NCBI GenBank assembly: GCA_024636475.1
Contig: JAGXHA010000096.1
Span: 1-59,896 of the forward strand
DNA from: Roseobacter sp.
GTDB taxonomy: Bacteria; Pseudomonadota; Alphaproteobacteria; Rhodobacterales; Rhodobacteraceae
Reading direction: 5' to 3'
DNA length: 59,896 nt
Below the pieces are notes generated by a model, which was given only the letters and a program-made list of their open reading frames with translations, had not been told where the DNA came from and ran no database searches. A program made the position numbers and the translations under genes. Numbering within the stretch: position 1 is the stretch's first letter; each line of letters opens with the position of its first letter. Shown here in pieces: positions 18,737-26,757 of this stretch.

Positions 18737-18777
18737 TTGTCGCGACAAATCCACTCACGTCAAAGTGGGTCACGTGA
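18737..18777. promoter_or_regulatory. candidate operator region upstream of bufA
   Basis: Two perfect palindromes lie 58-98 bases upstream of the bufA start: TTGTCGCGACAA at 18737-18748 and TCACGTGA at 18770-18777. Both are inside the only promoter region available to the buf operon. No regulator is encoded next to it, so which protein binds is unknown; metal regulation is an inference from the operon. Confidence 0.4.
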
Positions 18778-18857
18778 ACGTCAGTTTTTCCACCGATTTT
18801 CTGTAACATTCGGGAAAATAACACCCAAGCTGGCATTCTTTTGAAACAAACGGTCGT

Positions 18858-18887
18858 ATCCGGGCATCCGTAAACTGGTGCCCGGAT
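18858..18887 (-). terminator. intrinsic terminator after thrS
   Basis: A 9-base perfect stem ATCCGGGCA/TGCCCGGAT with a 12-base loop, flanked by AACAAA and TTTGTTTG, 20 bases after the thrS stop. Placed between thrS and the buf operon, both on the reverse strand. Confidence 0.7.
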
Positions 18888-18906
18888 TTGTTTGTTACAA
18901 GCTGTG

Positions 18907-20853
18907 TCAGCGCAAATCTGGCGGTGTCGCCTCCAAGGCAAGTGCCGTGACAACATCGGTCAACGCCTGAACCGAGGTTTGCTTTTCGCCCAGACGGCGC
19001 ACGGAAACGGTCTTTTCCTCGACCTCGCGCGCACCGACGGCCAAGATAACCGGCACTTTTCCAACGGAGTGCTCGCGGACCTTGTAGTTGATCTTTTCGT
19101 TGCGCATGTCCGCTTCGGCGCGGACCCCTGCGGCGTTCAGGGTTTCCACGACTTCGCGAACGTAATCATCCGCTTCCGAGGTGATGGAGGCGACGACAAC
19201 CTGACGCGGGGCCAGCCAGAAAGGCAGCTTGCCTGCGTGTTCTTCGATCAGAATGCCGATGAACCGTTCGAACGATCCCAAAGTGGCACGGTGCAGCATC
19301 ACGGGCCGGTGCTTGGCCCCGTCAGAGCCCACAAAGGTCGCGTCAAGCCGTTCGGGCAGCACGAAATCCACCTGATGGGTGCCGCATTGCCAGTCGCGGC
19401 CAATCGCGTCGGTCAGCACGAATTCCAGCTTTGGGCCGTAAAACGCGCCTTCGCCGGGGTTGATCTCTGGCTCGATCCCGGCTTTGCGGGTGGCTGAGAG
19501 CAACGCTGCTTCGGCTTTGTCCCACACCTCGTCCGAACCGGAGCGGGTTTCGGGGCGGTCCGAGAATTTGACCTTGAAGTTTTCGAACCCGAGATCCTTA
19601 TAGATCGCGGACAGGAACTCGATGTAGATCAGGGTTTCTTCCTCGATCTGGTCCTCGCGGCAGAAAATGTGCCCGTCGTCCTGGGTAAAGCCGCGCACGC
19701 GCATGATGCCATGCAGAGCACCTGACGGCTCGTAGCGGTTGCACGACCCGAATTCGGCCATGCGCAAGGGCAGGTCGCGGTAAGACTTCATGCCTTGGTT
19801 GAAGATCTGCACGTGGCAGGGGCAGTTCATCGGTTTCAGCGCATTGACCGCCTTTTCGCGGGCGTGCTCTTCGTCAACTTCGACGATGAACATATGCTCT
19901 TGATACTTGTCCCAGTGGCCTGATTTTTCCCACAGCTTACGGTCGACGACCTGTGGTGTGTTCACCTCGACATAGCCGCCCTTGCGCTGTTTGCGACGCA
20001 TGTAATCTTGCAAGGTGGTATAGATCAGCCAGCCGTTGGGGTGCCAGAACACCTGACCGGGGGCTTCTTCTTGCATATGGAACAGGTCCATCTCGCGGCC
20101 GAGCTTGCGGTGGTCACGCTTGGCGGCTTCTTCCAGCATGTTCAGATGCGCGCGCAGCTTTTCCTTGCCGGTGAAGGCTACGCCGTAGATGCGTTGCAAC
20201 ATCGGCCGGTCACTGTCACCGCGCCAGTAGGCACCGGCGATGGACATCAGTTTGAATGCGTCGCCCGGCACTTGGCCGGTGTGTTGCAGGTGCGGGCCGC
20301 GGCACAGGTCTTGCCAGTCGCCATGCCAATACATGCGCAGGGGTTCGTCACCCGGAATGCTTTCGATCAGTTCTACCTTGTAGGGCTCGCCCAAATCCTC
20401 GTAATGCTTGATCGCGCGGGGACGGTCCCAGACCTCGGTGCGGACGGGGTCGCGGGCATTGATGATGTCCTTCATCTTCTTTTCGATCACGCCAAGGTCT
20501 TCGGGAGTGAAAGGTTCCTTGCGGTCAAAGTCGTAGTACCAGCCGTCTTTGATAACGGGGCCGATGGTGACCTTGGTGTCGGGCCAGATGTCTTGCACGG
20601 CGCGGGCCATGATATGTGCCAGATCGTGACGTACCAGTTCGTTGGCCTGATCTTCGTCCGCCATGGTGTGGATCGCGATGCTGGCATCGGCGTCAACCGG
20701 CCACGCCAGATCGAAATGCGCACCGTTCACGGTGGCGCTGATCGCCTTTTTGCCAAGGGATTTAGAGATGTCATTGGCAACCTCGCCCGCAGTGATACCT
20801 GCGTCGTACTGTCGTGCATTGCCATCGGGAAGGGTAAGGGTGATCTGGGCCAT
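18907..20853 (-). CDS. thrS: threonyl-tRNA synthetase
   Basis: 648 residues, the full bacterial length. Order: N-terminal TGS-like domain (from [11 protein letters not shown]), second additional domain with the editing-site HxxxH (DLAHIMARA, about residues 78-86), class II catalytic core, and C-terminal anticodon-binding domain. Class II motifs are visible in [10 protein letters not shown] (zinc-binding Cys), [25 protein letters not shown] (motif 2) and [14 protein letters not shown] (motif 3). It charges tRNA-Thr in the cytosol. The start lies in a divergent region with the MFS gene, with no riboswitch or T-box seen. The reading frame is intact. Confidence 0.97.
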   Translation of the reverse strand: MAQITLTLPDGNARQYDAGITAGEVANDISKSLGKKAISATVNGAHFDLAWPVDADASIAIHTMADEDQANELVRHDLAHIMARAVQDIWPDTKVTIGPVIKDGWYYDFDRKEPFTPEDLGVIEKKMKDIINARDPVRTEVWDRPRAIKHYEDLGEPYKVELIESIPGDEPLRMYWHGDWQDLCRGPHLQHTGQVPGDAFKLMSIAGAYWRGDSDRPMLQRIYGVAFTGKEKLRAHLNMLEEAAKRDHRKLGREMDLFHMQEEAPGQVFWHPNGWLIYTTLQDYMRRKQRKGGYVEVNTPQVVDRKLWEKSGHWDKYQEHMFIVEVDEEHAREKAVNALKPMNCPCHVQIFNQGMKSYRDLPLRMAEFGSCNRYEPSGALHGIMRVRGFTQDDGHIFCREDQIEEETLIYIEFLSAIYKDLGFENFKVKFSDRPETRSGSDEVWDKAEAALLSATRKAGIEPEINPGEGAFYGPKLEFVLTDAIGRDWQCGTHQVDFVLPERLDATFVGSDGAKHRPVMLHRATLGSFERFIGILIEEHAGKLPFWLAPRQVVVASITSEADDYVREVVETLNAAGVRAEADMRNEKINYKVREHSVGKVPVILAVGAREVEEKTVSVRRLGEKQTSVQALTDVVTALALEATPPDLR

Positions 20854-21029
20854 TGGGGCCTCCTCGTCGGTTTGGCGCCTACGAGACGCCCGGTTGCGGG
20901 TTATGTGTCCGCGCTAAATGGCGCGCTGTCGGGGTGTTGTCAATGTTGGGGTTGGTGCGGAATCTTCTTTCCTTGGGGGCGCATCGGCATAAGTGTTCAC
21001 CCGGACTTAGCACAGAACGGGACGGATCA

Positions 21030-22310
21030 ATGCAAAGCGGCTGGGCAGAAAAGCTTTTTACAAAGATTGCAGGCTCCTCCGATGATGCAAGCGATCTGAG
21101 CGAGGTTGCCCACAAGGCCGAAGCCCCCAACGCGCTGCGCCACATCGCCAGCCTGTGCATGACCAAGGTGGCGGACGGGCTGATTGACCCCAAACTAATG
21201 TTGTCGTGGCTGCTGACGGCCCTTGGCGCCCCTGCGGTTTTTGCGGGCGCGTTGGTCCCAATACGTGAAAGTGGCGCGCTGCTGCCGCAGATCGTTCTGG
21301 CATCCTGGGTGCAGGCGATGCAGCGGCGCAAATGGGTGTGGGTGATCGGCAGTGCAGGGCAGGGCGTGTTTGCCGCCCTGATCGTGCTGGCTGCGCTGAC
21401 GCTGGACGGGTCTGCCGCAGGATACGCCATCTGCGGGGCTTTGGCGGGGCTGGCGCTGTGCCGTGCCGCCTGTTCGGTGTCGTACAAGGATATTCTGGGC
21501 AAGACGGTTGGCAAGTCCCGGCGCGGGTCGATCACCGGCACGGCGGGATCGGTCGCGTCGGCGGGCGTGGTCGTGCTGGCGGTGCTGCTGATGTCGGGTC
21601 TGTTCCAAAGCAAAGGAGTCGTTGTGGCGGCCATCGCCTTGGCGGCTTGCCTATGGGGGGGGGCCGCACTGTTGTTCTTGGGTCTTCAGGAAGAAAGAAG
21701 CGATACCGGCAACGCCCCCAAGGCGCGTTTCAGCATCCTCAAAGAGGATCCGAATCTGCGCCGCTTCATTCTGGTACGCGGGTTGCTCACATCGACAGCC
21801 CTTGCGCCCCCCTATTTCGTCGTGCTTGCCGGAGGCGAAGATCAATCCGCACTTGGCCAGCTTGGTGCCTTGGTGCTGGCGTCAGCGCTGGCGTCGTTTC
21901 TAAGCTCTTATGTATGGGGGCGGATGTCGGACAGTTCCAGCCGCAAGGTTTTGATGCTGACGGGCGTTGTCGGTGCTTTGGCAATGCTGGGGGCTGTCAT
22001 GCTAAGTGTTTTCGGCTTGGCGACCCAGTTCTGGGCGATGCCGCTGGTCCTTTTTATCCTGATGATCGCCTATCACGGCGTGCGGCAGGGGCGGTCGACC
22101 TATCTGGTGGATATGTCCCCCGAAGATCTACGATCAGTCTATGCCGCGGTGTCCAATACAACGATCGGGATAGTGTTGATGGTTGCGGGGTTTGCCGGGG
22201 GTGGTGCTGCGTTGTTCGGGCCTACTGCAACGCTTGTTTTGTTTGCATTGATGGCCATTGCGGGCGCAATCGCCGGAATTGGGTTGCGCGAGGTTGAAGC
22301 TGTGGATTGA
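21030..22310 (+). CDS. MFS transporter
   Basis: A 426-residue inner-membrane protein with roughly 11-12 hydrophobic segments after a 50-residue cytosolic N-terminus. A duplicated major-facilitator layout is visible: the GDP/K-R loop in the first half (DILGKTVGKSRRGSITG) and the second-half GRMSDSSSRKVLMLTGV, which carries the typical G-R-x-SD-xxxRK loop. The open frame extends upstream to 20853 but covers the thrS start; the ATG at 21030 is the first plausible. Substrate unknown. A hairpin terminator follows within 11 bases. Confidence 0.86.
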   Translation: MQSGWAEKLFTKIAGSSDDASDLSEVAHKAEAPNALRHIASLCMTKVADGLIDPKLMLSWLLTALGAPAVFAGALVPIRESGALLPQIVLASWVQAMQRRKWVWVIGSAGQGVFAALIVLAALTLDGSAAGYAICGALAGLALCRAACSVSYKDILGKTVGKSRRGSITGTAGSVASAGVVVLAVLLMSGLFQSKGVVVAAIALAACLWGGAALLFLGLQEERSDTGNAPKARFSILKEDPNLRRFILVRGLLTSTALAPPYFVVLAGGEDQSALGQLGALVLASALASFLSSYVWGRMSDSSSRKVLMLTGVVGALAMLGAVMLSVFGLATQFWAMPLVLFILMIAYHGVRQGRSTYLVDMSPEDLRSVYAAVSNTTIGIVLMVAGFAGGGAALFGPTATLVLFALMAIAGAIAGIGLREVEAVD

Positions 22311-22320
22311 TCGCTTTGAC

Positions 22321-22346
22321 AGGACCCTCTATGACAAGAGGGTCCT
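22321..22346 (+). terminator. intrinsic hairpin after the MFS gene
   Basis: Perfect 10-base stem AGGACCCTCT/AGAGGGTCCT with a 6-base loop, 10 bases after the stop and followed by TTCAATC. It ends just upstream of the ribosome site of the next gene, so it could also attenuate that gene. Confidence 0.75.
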
Positions 22347-22367
22347 TTCAATCAAAAGGAGCAGGAC

Positions 22368-22601
22368 ATGCCCAAACACAACGGAAATTTCGAGCTGACA
22401 ATCGGTGATATCGATCTGATCGAAGCCGCCCTTCACGTGACCAAACGCGATCTGTCACTGGACGCTCTGGGGGACACACAGCAGATGTTGCCTGCCGGAG
22501 AGACAGCAGATTCCCTGCGTAAGATCGACGATCTGCTGGGTCGGCTGCACAACCAAAAGATATTCTACCGTCCCTCCAAAGGAACATATCTGGGCGGATG
22601 A
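22368..22601 (+). CDS. small conserved hypothetical protein
   Basis: 77 residues, soluble, no signal peptide or membrane segment. It begins MPKHNGNFELTIGDIDLIEAAL and contains an Asp/Leu-rich helical middle. I recognise no family. AAAGGAGCAGGAC precedes the ATG, an excellent ribosome site, and the last 4 bases overlap the hydrolase start (ATGA at 22598), so it is coupled to that gene. Coding support is the strong ribosome site and the coupling. Confidence 0.72.
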   Translation: MPKHNGNFELTIGDIDLIEAALHVTKRDLSLDALGDTQQMLPAGETADSLRKIDDLLGRLHNQKIFYRPSKGTYLGG

Positions 22602-23356
22602 GCCAGCCTGCTTTTCTTGAAACGTCGCAGGGGCACAGGCTGGCCTATCATCTGACCGAAGGTCGGGGGCCGTGCACCGTGTTCTTGGGCGGGCTTAAGT
22701 CCGATATGCAAGGCACCAAAGCGGTCTTCCTTGAGGAATGGGCGCGCCGCGAGGACCGTGCGTTCTTGCGTTTTGACTATTCCGGACATGGCGAATCTTC
22801 GGAGGACTTTACAGACGGCTGCATTGGCGACTGGGCCCAGGACACGCTGGCGGTCGTGACCGCGCTGACACGTGACAAGATTGTCCCGGTCGGATCGTCC
22901 ATGGGCGGATGGCAGTCGTTATTGCTGTGCCGGGCCATGCCAGAACGTATCGCCGGGCTCGTCACCATTGCCGCGGCACCGGATTTTACCGAGGACGGCT
23001 ATTGGGCCAGCTTTACCGACCGTCAAAAGCAACAGTTGCAGGAGGAGGGGAAGGTTGAACTGCCGTCCGACTATATGGAGCCCTATGTCATCACGCGCCG
23101 GATGATTGAAGACGGGCGCGAGCAACTGGTGCTTCGCACACCGCTGTCATTGCCATTTCCAGTGCGTTTCTTGCAAGGCACGGCTGACACGGCCGTCAGT
23201 GTGGCAACAGCAGTGAAGTTGCTTGAACATGCGCAAGGCCCGGACATGCAGTTGCAGCTGGTCAAAAACGCTGACCATCGCTTTTCTGACCCCAGCTGTC
23301 TGGCGCTGATGATACAGGCCTTGGAGGAGGTGTTGAGCGCGCCCGCGAATGCGTAA
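22598..23356 (+). CDS. alpha/beta hydrolase (ABHD10/thioesterase-like)
   Basis: 252 residues. The fold markers are FLGGLKSDM (oxyanion region), RFDYSGHGES, the nucleophile elbow VGSSMGGWQ with Ser, an Asp in QGTADTAV and the His in NADHRFSD. The SGHGxS and SSMGGW forms recall ABHD10-like acyl-protein thioesterases and related carboxylesterases. It forms a coupled run with the small gene before it and, by an 8-base overlap, with the next gene. Substrate unknown. Confidence 0.86.
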   Translation: MSQPAFLETSQGHRLAYHLTEGRGPCTVFLGGLKSDMQGTKAVFLEEWARREDRAFLRFDYSGHGESSEDFTDGCIGDWAQDTLAVVTALTRDKIVPVGSSMGGWQSLLLCRAMPERIAGLVTIAAAPDFTEDGYWASFTDRQKQQLQEEGKVELPSDYMEPYVITRRMIEDGREQLVLRTPLSLPFPVRFLQGTADTAVSVATAVKLLEHAQGPDMQLQLVKNADHRFSDPSCLALMIQALEEVLSAPANA

Positions 23357-23981
23357 ACCCGCCAGCATGTGGAGCCTTGAGACGTTTGGTCGGGTCCGCT
23401 TGTCCAAACAACTCTTCATGCGCGATTTTATGTATTCAGAAATTTCCAGCTTTCACGGTATCCCAAATATCCCGGAAAACCCCGATCTGGCGATTGAAAA
23501 CGGTCGCAATTTTTGCACCGCGCTGATGGACCCGCTTGAGGAAACCTTTGGCAGGGTCGCCGTCCGGTCCGGCTACCGCTCGTTGGAACTGAATGACTAT
23601 GGCAATCAAGCCAAACTGAACTGCGCTGCAAGCGATAACCCGATTGAATGCCACATCTGGGACCGGCACGGCGGCGATGATGCCATTGCGGGCGCATCTG
23701 TTGTGATCCCCTGGTTTGCAGATCGCTACGCACAAGGGCGCGATTGGCGTGATCTGGCCTGGTGGGTGCATGACCACCTGCCGTACTCGGAAATTTGGTT
23801 TTTCCCCAAGCTGGCCGCTTTTAACCTGGTCTGGCGGCCAACCCCACAGCGTACAATTTCCAGCTATATTGCGCCCAAAGGGGTGTTGCTGCGTGCAGGT
23901 CATAATCCGGTTGAGCCGATCGGGCAGCGGCGCGCAAGATATGCCGACTTTCCGCCCTTGCGCGGCGTTGCATATCCATGA
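23349..23981 (+). CDS. hypothetical protein, degenerate peptidase M15-like
   Basis: 210 residues, no signal peptide seen. The N-terminal half has the look of an M15/VanY-like domain: LSKQLFMRDFMYSE, then FGRVAVRSGYRS, which is the usual loop before the zinc site. But the expected SxHxxGxAxD and WHH zinc ligands are not intact; only CHIWDRHGGDD and SEIWFFP stand in their place. It may be a non-catalytic homologue or a distinct family. The start overlaps the hydrolase gene by 8 bases. I rate the domain as a resemblance only. Confidence 0.65.
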   Translation: MRKPASMWSLETFGRVRLSKQLFMRDFMYSEISSFHGIPNIPENPDLAIENGRNFCTALMDPLEETFGRVAVRSGYRSLELNDYGNQAKLNCAASDNPIECHIWDRHGGDDAIAGASVVIPWFADRYAQGRDWRDLAWWVHDHLPYSEIWFFPKLAAFNLVWRPTPQRTISSYIAPKGVLLRAGHNPVEPIGQRRARYADFPPLRGVAYP

Positions 23982-24053
23982 TGTGATGCGCATCAAACGG
24001 ATAGGCGGTTTGCATGAACTTAGGTAAGACGATGATACTTTGCAGGGCAAAAA

Positions 24054-24764
24054 ATGGCTGAAGCGCTTGTGCTTTTACCCGGTCTGATGTGCGACGCGCG
24101 CGTGTTCTGGCCGCAAATCGCTGAACTGTCTGCCACAACAGCTGTCACCGTCGCCCCGATCACCCAGGGAGAGCGGATCGACGAGATCGCATCTGGCTTG
24201 CTGGACCTGTTGCCTCATAAATTTGCGCTTGCAGGTTTGGGAATGGGCGGGATGGTCGCGCTTGAAATTGCACGCCGTGCGCCCAACCGCGTCAGCCGCC
24301 TTGGATTGATTGACACCAGCCCATTGGGTGAAACCCCGCAAAGCTCGGCCATACGCGAGTTGCGGATTGTCAAAGCCAAGTCAGGCAAGATTATGGATGT
24401 GATGCGCGAAGAAGTGCCCCAAACCGCGCTGGCAGCAGGGCCGAACCGCGCGGCAATCATGGATATCTTGTTGGATATGGCCGACACGCTGGGGCCAGAT
24501 GTCTACCTGAAACAGGCCCGCGCGTTACAAAGATCCGGAGACCAGCAAGCGGTGCTGCGCAAACTGCGCTGCCCGACCTTGGTGATGTGTGGTGAGGCCG
24601 ACAGCATCAATCCTGTGAAACGCCACAGTTTCATGGCCGAGCTGATCCCAAATGCCGTTTTGCAGGTCATTGCGGGGGCAGGGCACGTGCCAACACTTGA
24701 ACAACCCCAAGCGGTGACGGATGCGCTTATCAATTGGATGCGCCAGCCTTACGTTTTGCAATAG
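24054..24764 (+). CDS. alpha/beta hydrolase with missing catalytic serine
   Basis: A 236-residue alpha/beta hydrolase fold. VLLPGLMCD is the oxyanion loop and the nucleophile elbow should be near residue 63, but it reads GLGMGGMV: Gly63 (GGA, bases 24240-24242) replaces the serine. The acid (CGEADSINP) and the His (GAGHVPTLEQP) are kept. So the triad lacks its nucleophile and hydrolysis is unlikely unless another residue serves. It may be a binding or regulatory pseudoenzyme, or an error. The frame is otherwise full length and well behaved. Confidence 0.85.
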   Translation: MAEALVLLPGLMCDARVFWPQIAELSATTAVTVAPITQGERIDEIASGLLDLLPHKFALAGLGMGGMVALEIARRAPNRVSRLGLIDTSPLGETPQSSAIRELRIVKAKSGKIMDVMREEVPQTALAAGPNRAAIMDILLDMADTLGPDVYLKQARALQRSGDQQAVLRKLRCPTLVMCGEADSINPVKRHSFMAELIPNAVLQVIAGAGHVPTLEQPQAVTDALINWMRQPYVLQ

Positions 24765-24784
24765 GCGCAAGGCAAACGGCACCA

Positions 24785-25369
24785 TTAGCGCAGGTTTTCG
24801 GTAATCCGTGCGCGGTCTTCTTTTGCCACAACCTGAACCTCGCGCACCGGCTTCAGGGTCGCCATGTCAAAAAAAGGCGTTTGTTTCCACCTTCCTGAAA
24901 GGCGGACTGCCGCCATGCGTAACAGTATGCCGTAGACGAAACGTGCCATCCCGTGATGTTTTGATTTGCCGGATGCGGTCTTGATAAATGCCTTGGTGAT
25001 CACCGGACCTATGGCGTCTTGATCTGCCAGAAGCGGCACGCGGATGCTGGCAAAACCCGTTTTGGGGTTTCGCAACGTGTTGAACATTATCGATCCACAA
25101 CAACTGGCATGCCATCGAAGCAAGTTTTTTTCCCCAAACGAAAACACCGCCAACTGATCCTGACCTTGTTCAATGTCGAACCTGTCAGCCGAGGTTTGGA
25201 AAAGCGTCACGGATGGAGTGTCGGGCTGGCCTACATAAACTTCGGCTGCGCGACAGTCGGCACAAAAACACTCTAGATGGGTGCCGGTAGATGGTGCTGC
25301 GCCGCGCAACGTTCCCTTGATCTGGCCACAACAGCAGCTAAACGGAACATCGCGCGGCGCTTTTAGCAT
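24785..25369 (-). CDS. GFA-like zinc-binding protein (DUF6151-like)
   Basis: 194 residues resembling the glutathione-dependent formaldehyde-activating (GFA) fold, with Cys-rich zinc-site elements CCCGQIKG near residue 12, CFCADCRAAE near 34, and SCCGSIMFNT near 90. The C-terminal third is an extra charged segment without recognised domain. No enzyme activity can be asserted; many GFA-fold proteins are uncharacterised. The start ATG overlaps the stop of phaZ as TAATG (25369-25371), so the gene is coupled to phaZ. Confidence 0.8.
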   Translation of the reverse strand: MLKAPRDVPFSCCCGQIKGTLRGAAPSTGTHLECFCADCRAAEVYVGQPDTPSVTLFQTSADRFDIEQGQDQLAVFSFGEKNLLRWHASCCGSIMFNTLRNPKTGFASIRVPLLADQDAIGPVITKAFIKTASGKSKHHGMARFVYGILLRMAAVRLSGRWKQTPFFDMATLKPVREVQVVAKEDRARITENLR

Positions 25370-26652
25370 TAAGCAGCCGCGTTTTTATTGGCTGGCTTTT
25401 TGGCAGCATCCTGATCAGTTTGACGCTGGTTTGCATCAATGAATTCAAGAACAAGCGGGCGGATATTGTTGCGCCAGCTTTTCCCGGCAAAAATACCGTA
25501 GTGGCCTGCACCTTCTTCCAGATGGCTGGCTTTCTTGCTGTCGGGCAGACCGGTACACAGCGCAAGCGCTGCAACACACTGGCCGGGTGCCGAAATATCG
25601 TCTTTGGTGCCTTCGACAGTTTTCACCGCCACAGTCGTGATCTTGCCGATGTCGACTTTTTTGCCCCCAACGGTAAAGCTGTTCGTTCCAATCTCGTTGT
25701 TTTTAAAGATACGTTCAACGGTGGACAGATAGAACTCGGCGGGCATGTCCATCACGGACAGGTATTCATCATAAAACTTGTTGTGCTTGTCGTGATCGCT
25801 GGCCTCGCCCTGTGCGACGCGCATGATCTGGTCGCGGAACGCCTTGGCGTGAGTCTCGCTGTTCATCGAGATGAACGAGTTCAACTGCAACAAGCCAGGA
25901 TATACCTTACGCCCCACGCCGGGATATTTGAAGCCCACGCGCTGGATCGACATTTCCTGAAGCTGGCCCATATTCACGCGGTCGCCAAAATCGGTCACAT
26001 CGGTCGGGCTTGCGTCTGGATCGATCGGGCCACCAATCAGCGTCAGCGAACTTGGCTGCGCGCTTGGGTCTTCTTCGGCCAGATAGGCAGTTGCGGCCAA
26101 TGTCAGCGGGGCAGGCTGGCACACGGAAATCACGTGCACGTCCGGCCCCAGATGGCGCATATATTCGCCGAGGTGGAGGGTGTAATCCTCGACATCGAAT
26201 TTGCCTGCGCTGACAGGGATTTCGCGGGCGTTGTGCCAATCCGTGATGTACAGGTCAGCGTCGGGCAGCAGGCTGATCACTGTGGAGCGTAGCAATGTGG
26301 CGTAGTGGCCTGACATTGGGGCGACCAGCAGGATCTTGCGCTTGGGCAACTCGCGGCCCTGCACGACAAAATGTAGCAGATCGCCAAACGCACCCACGAT
26401 TTCCTTTTCGATGGACACGGGGTGATCGGCACCGTCTGAGCCAACAGCGGGAGGGATATTCCAGTCTGGCTTTGTCACCATGCGCGCAAAGCTGCGTTCG
26501 GTCACTTCGCCCCATGCGGCCATCCAATCGAGTGCCGGATTTGGAATAACAGAAAATGCCGGATATGACGCGATCGCTTGCGCCGTCGCACCAAGCCATT
26601 GGTTGGTGTTTCGCATCGTTTCCATTAAGTCGTAAGATGCCATATACTTCAT
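25369..26652 (-). CDS. phaZ: intracellular polyhydroxyalkanoate depolymerase
   Basis: 427 residues, the standard length for intracellular PhaZ, which degrades PHB granules to hydroxybutyrate oligomers. The nucleophile box is the family's Cys form: VISVCQPAPLTL near residue 170. The fold markers LLVAPMSGHYATLL and ITDWHNAREIP precede it; the late GHYGIF carries the catalytic His region. The start ATG at 26652 gives a family-typical MKYMASYDLMETMRNTN; the frame upstream to 26961 is antisense of the phaC leader. It diverges from phaC, sharing a 105-base promoter region. Confidence 0.93.
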   Translation of the reverse strand: MKYMASYDLMETMRNTNQWLGATAQAIASYPAFSVIPNPALDWMAAWGEVTERSFARMVTKPDWNIPPAVGSDGADHPVSIEKEIVGAFGDLLHFVVQGRELPKRKILLVAPMSGHYATLLRSTVISLLPDADLYITDWHNAREIPVSAGKFDVEDYTLHLGEYMRHLGPDVHVISVCQPAPLTLAATAYLAEEDPSAQPSSLTLIGGPIDPDASPTDVTDFGDRVNMGQLQEMSIQRVGFKYPGVGRKVYPGLLQLNSFISMNSETHAKAFRDQIMRVAQGEASDHDKHNKFYDEYLSVMDMPAEFYLSTVERIFKNNEIGTNSFTVGGKKVDIGKITTVAVKTVEGTKDDISAPGQCVAALALCTGLPDSKKASHLEEGAGHYGIFAGKSWRNNIRPLVLEFIDANQRQTDQDAAKKPANKNAAA

Positions 26653-26724
26653 GAGGGGTCTCCTATTGGTTGGCCCTGTGCTTGGGCACTCCGCCGCTCC
26701 CCTCCCAGACAGGTCGGCGCGATG

Positions 26725-26735
26725 CTGCAAGTGCA
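26725..26735. promoter_or_regulatory. imperfect PhaR-type site between phaZ and phaC
   Basis: CTGCAAGTGCA contains TGC-N4-GCA in the shared phaZ/phaC promoter region, about 25 bases upstream of phaC. It departs from the CTGC-N3-GCAG consensus reported for Rhodobacter PhaR, so it is weak evidence for repression of these genes. Confidence 0.35.
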
Positions 26736-26757
26736 AACATAGGGAGGAACGGTTACC

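Noticed and set aside
21332..22297. A 321-codon forward frame inside the MFS gene
   Set aside because: Same strand but other frame; the product is Gly/Arg/Cys-rich with no membrane segments, while the MFS frame is clean.
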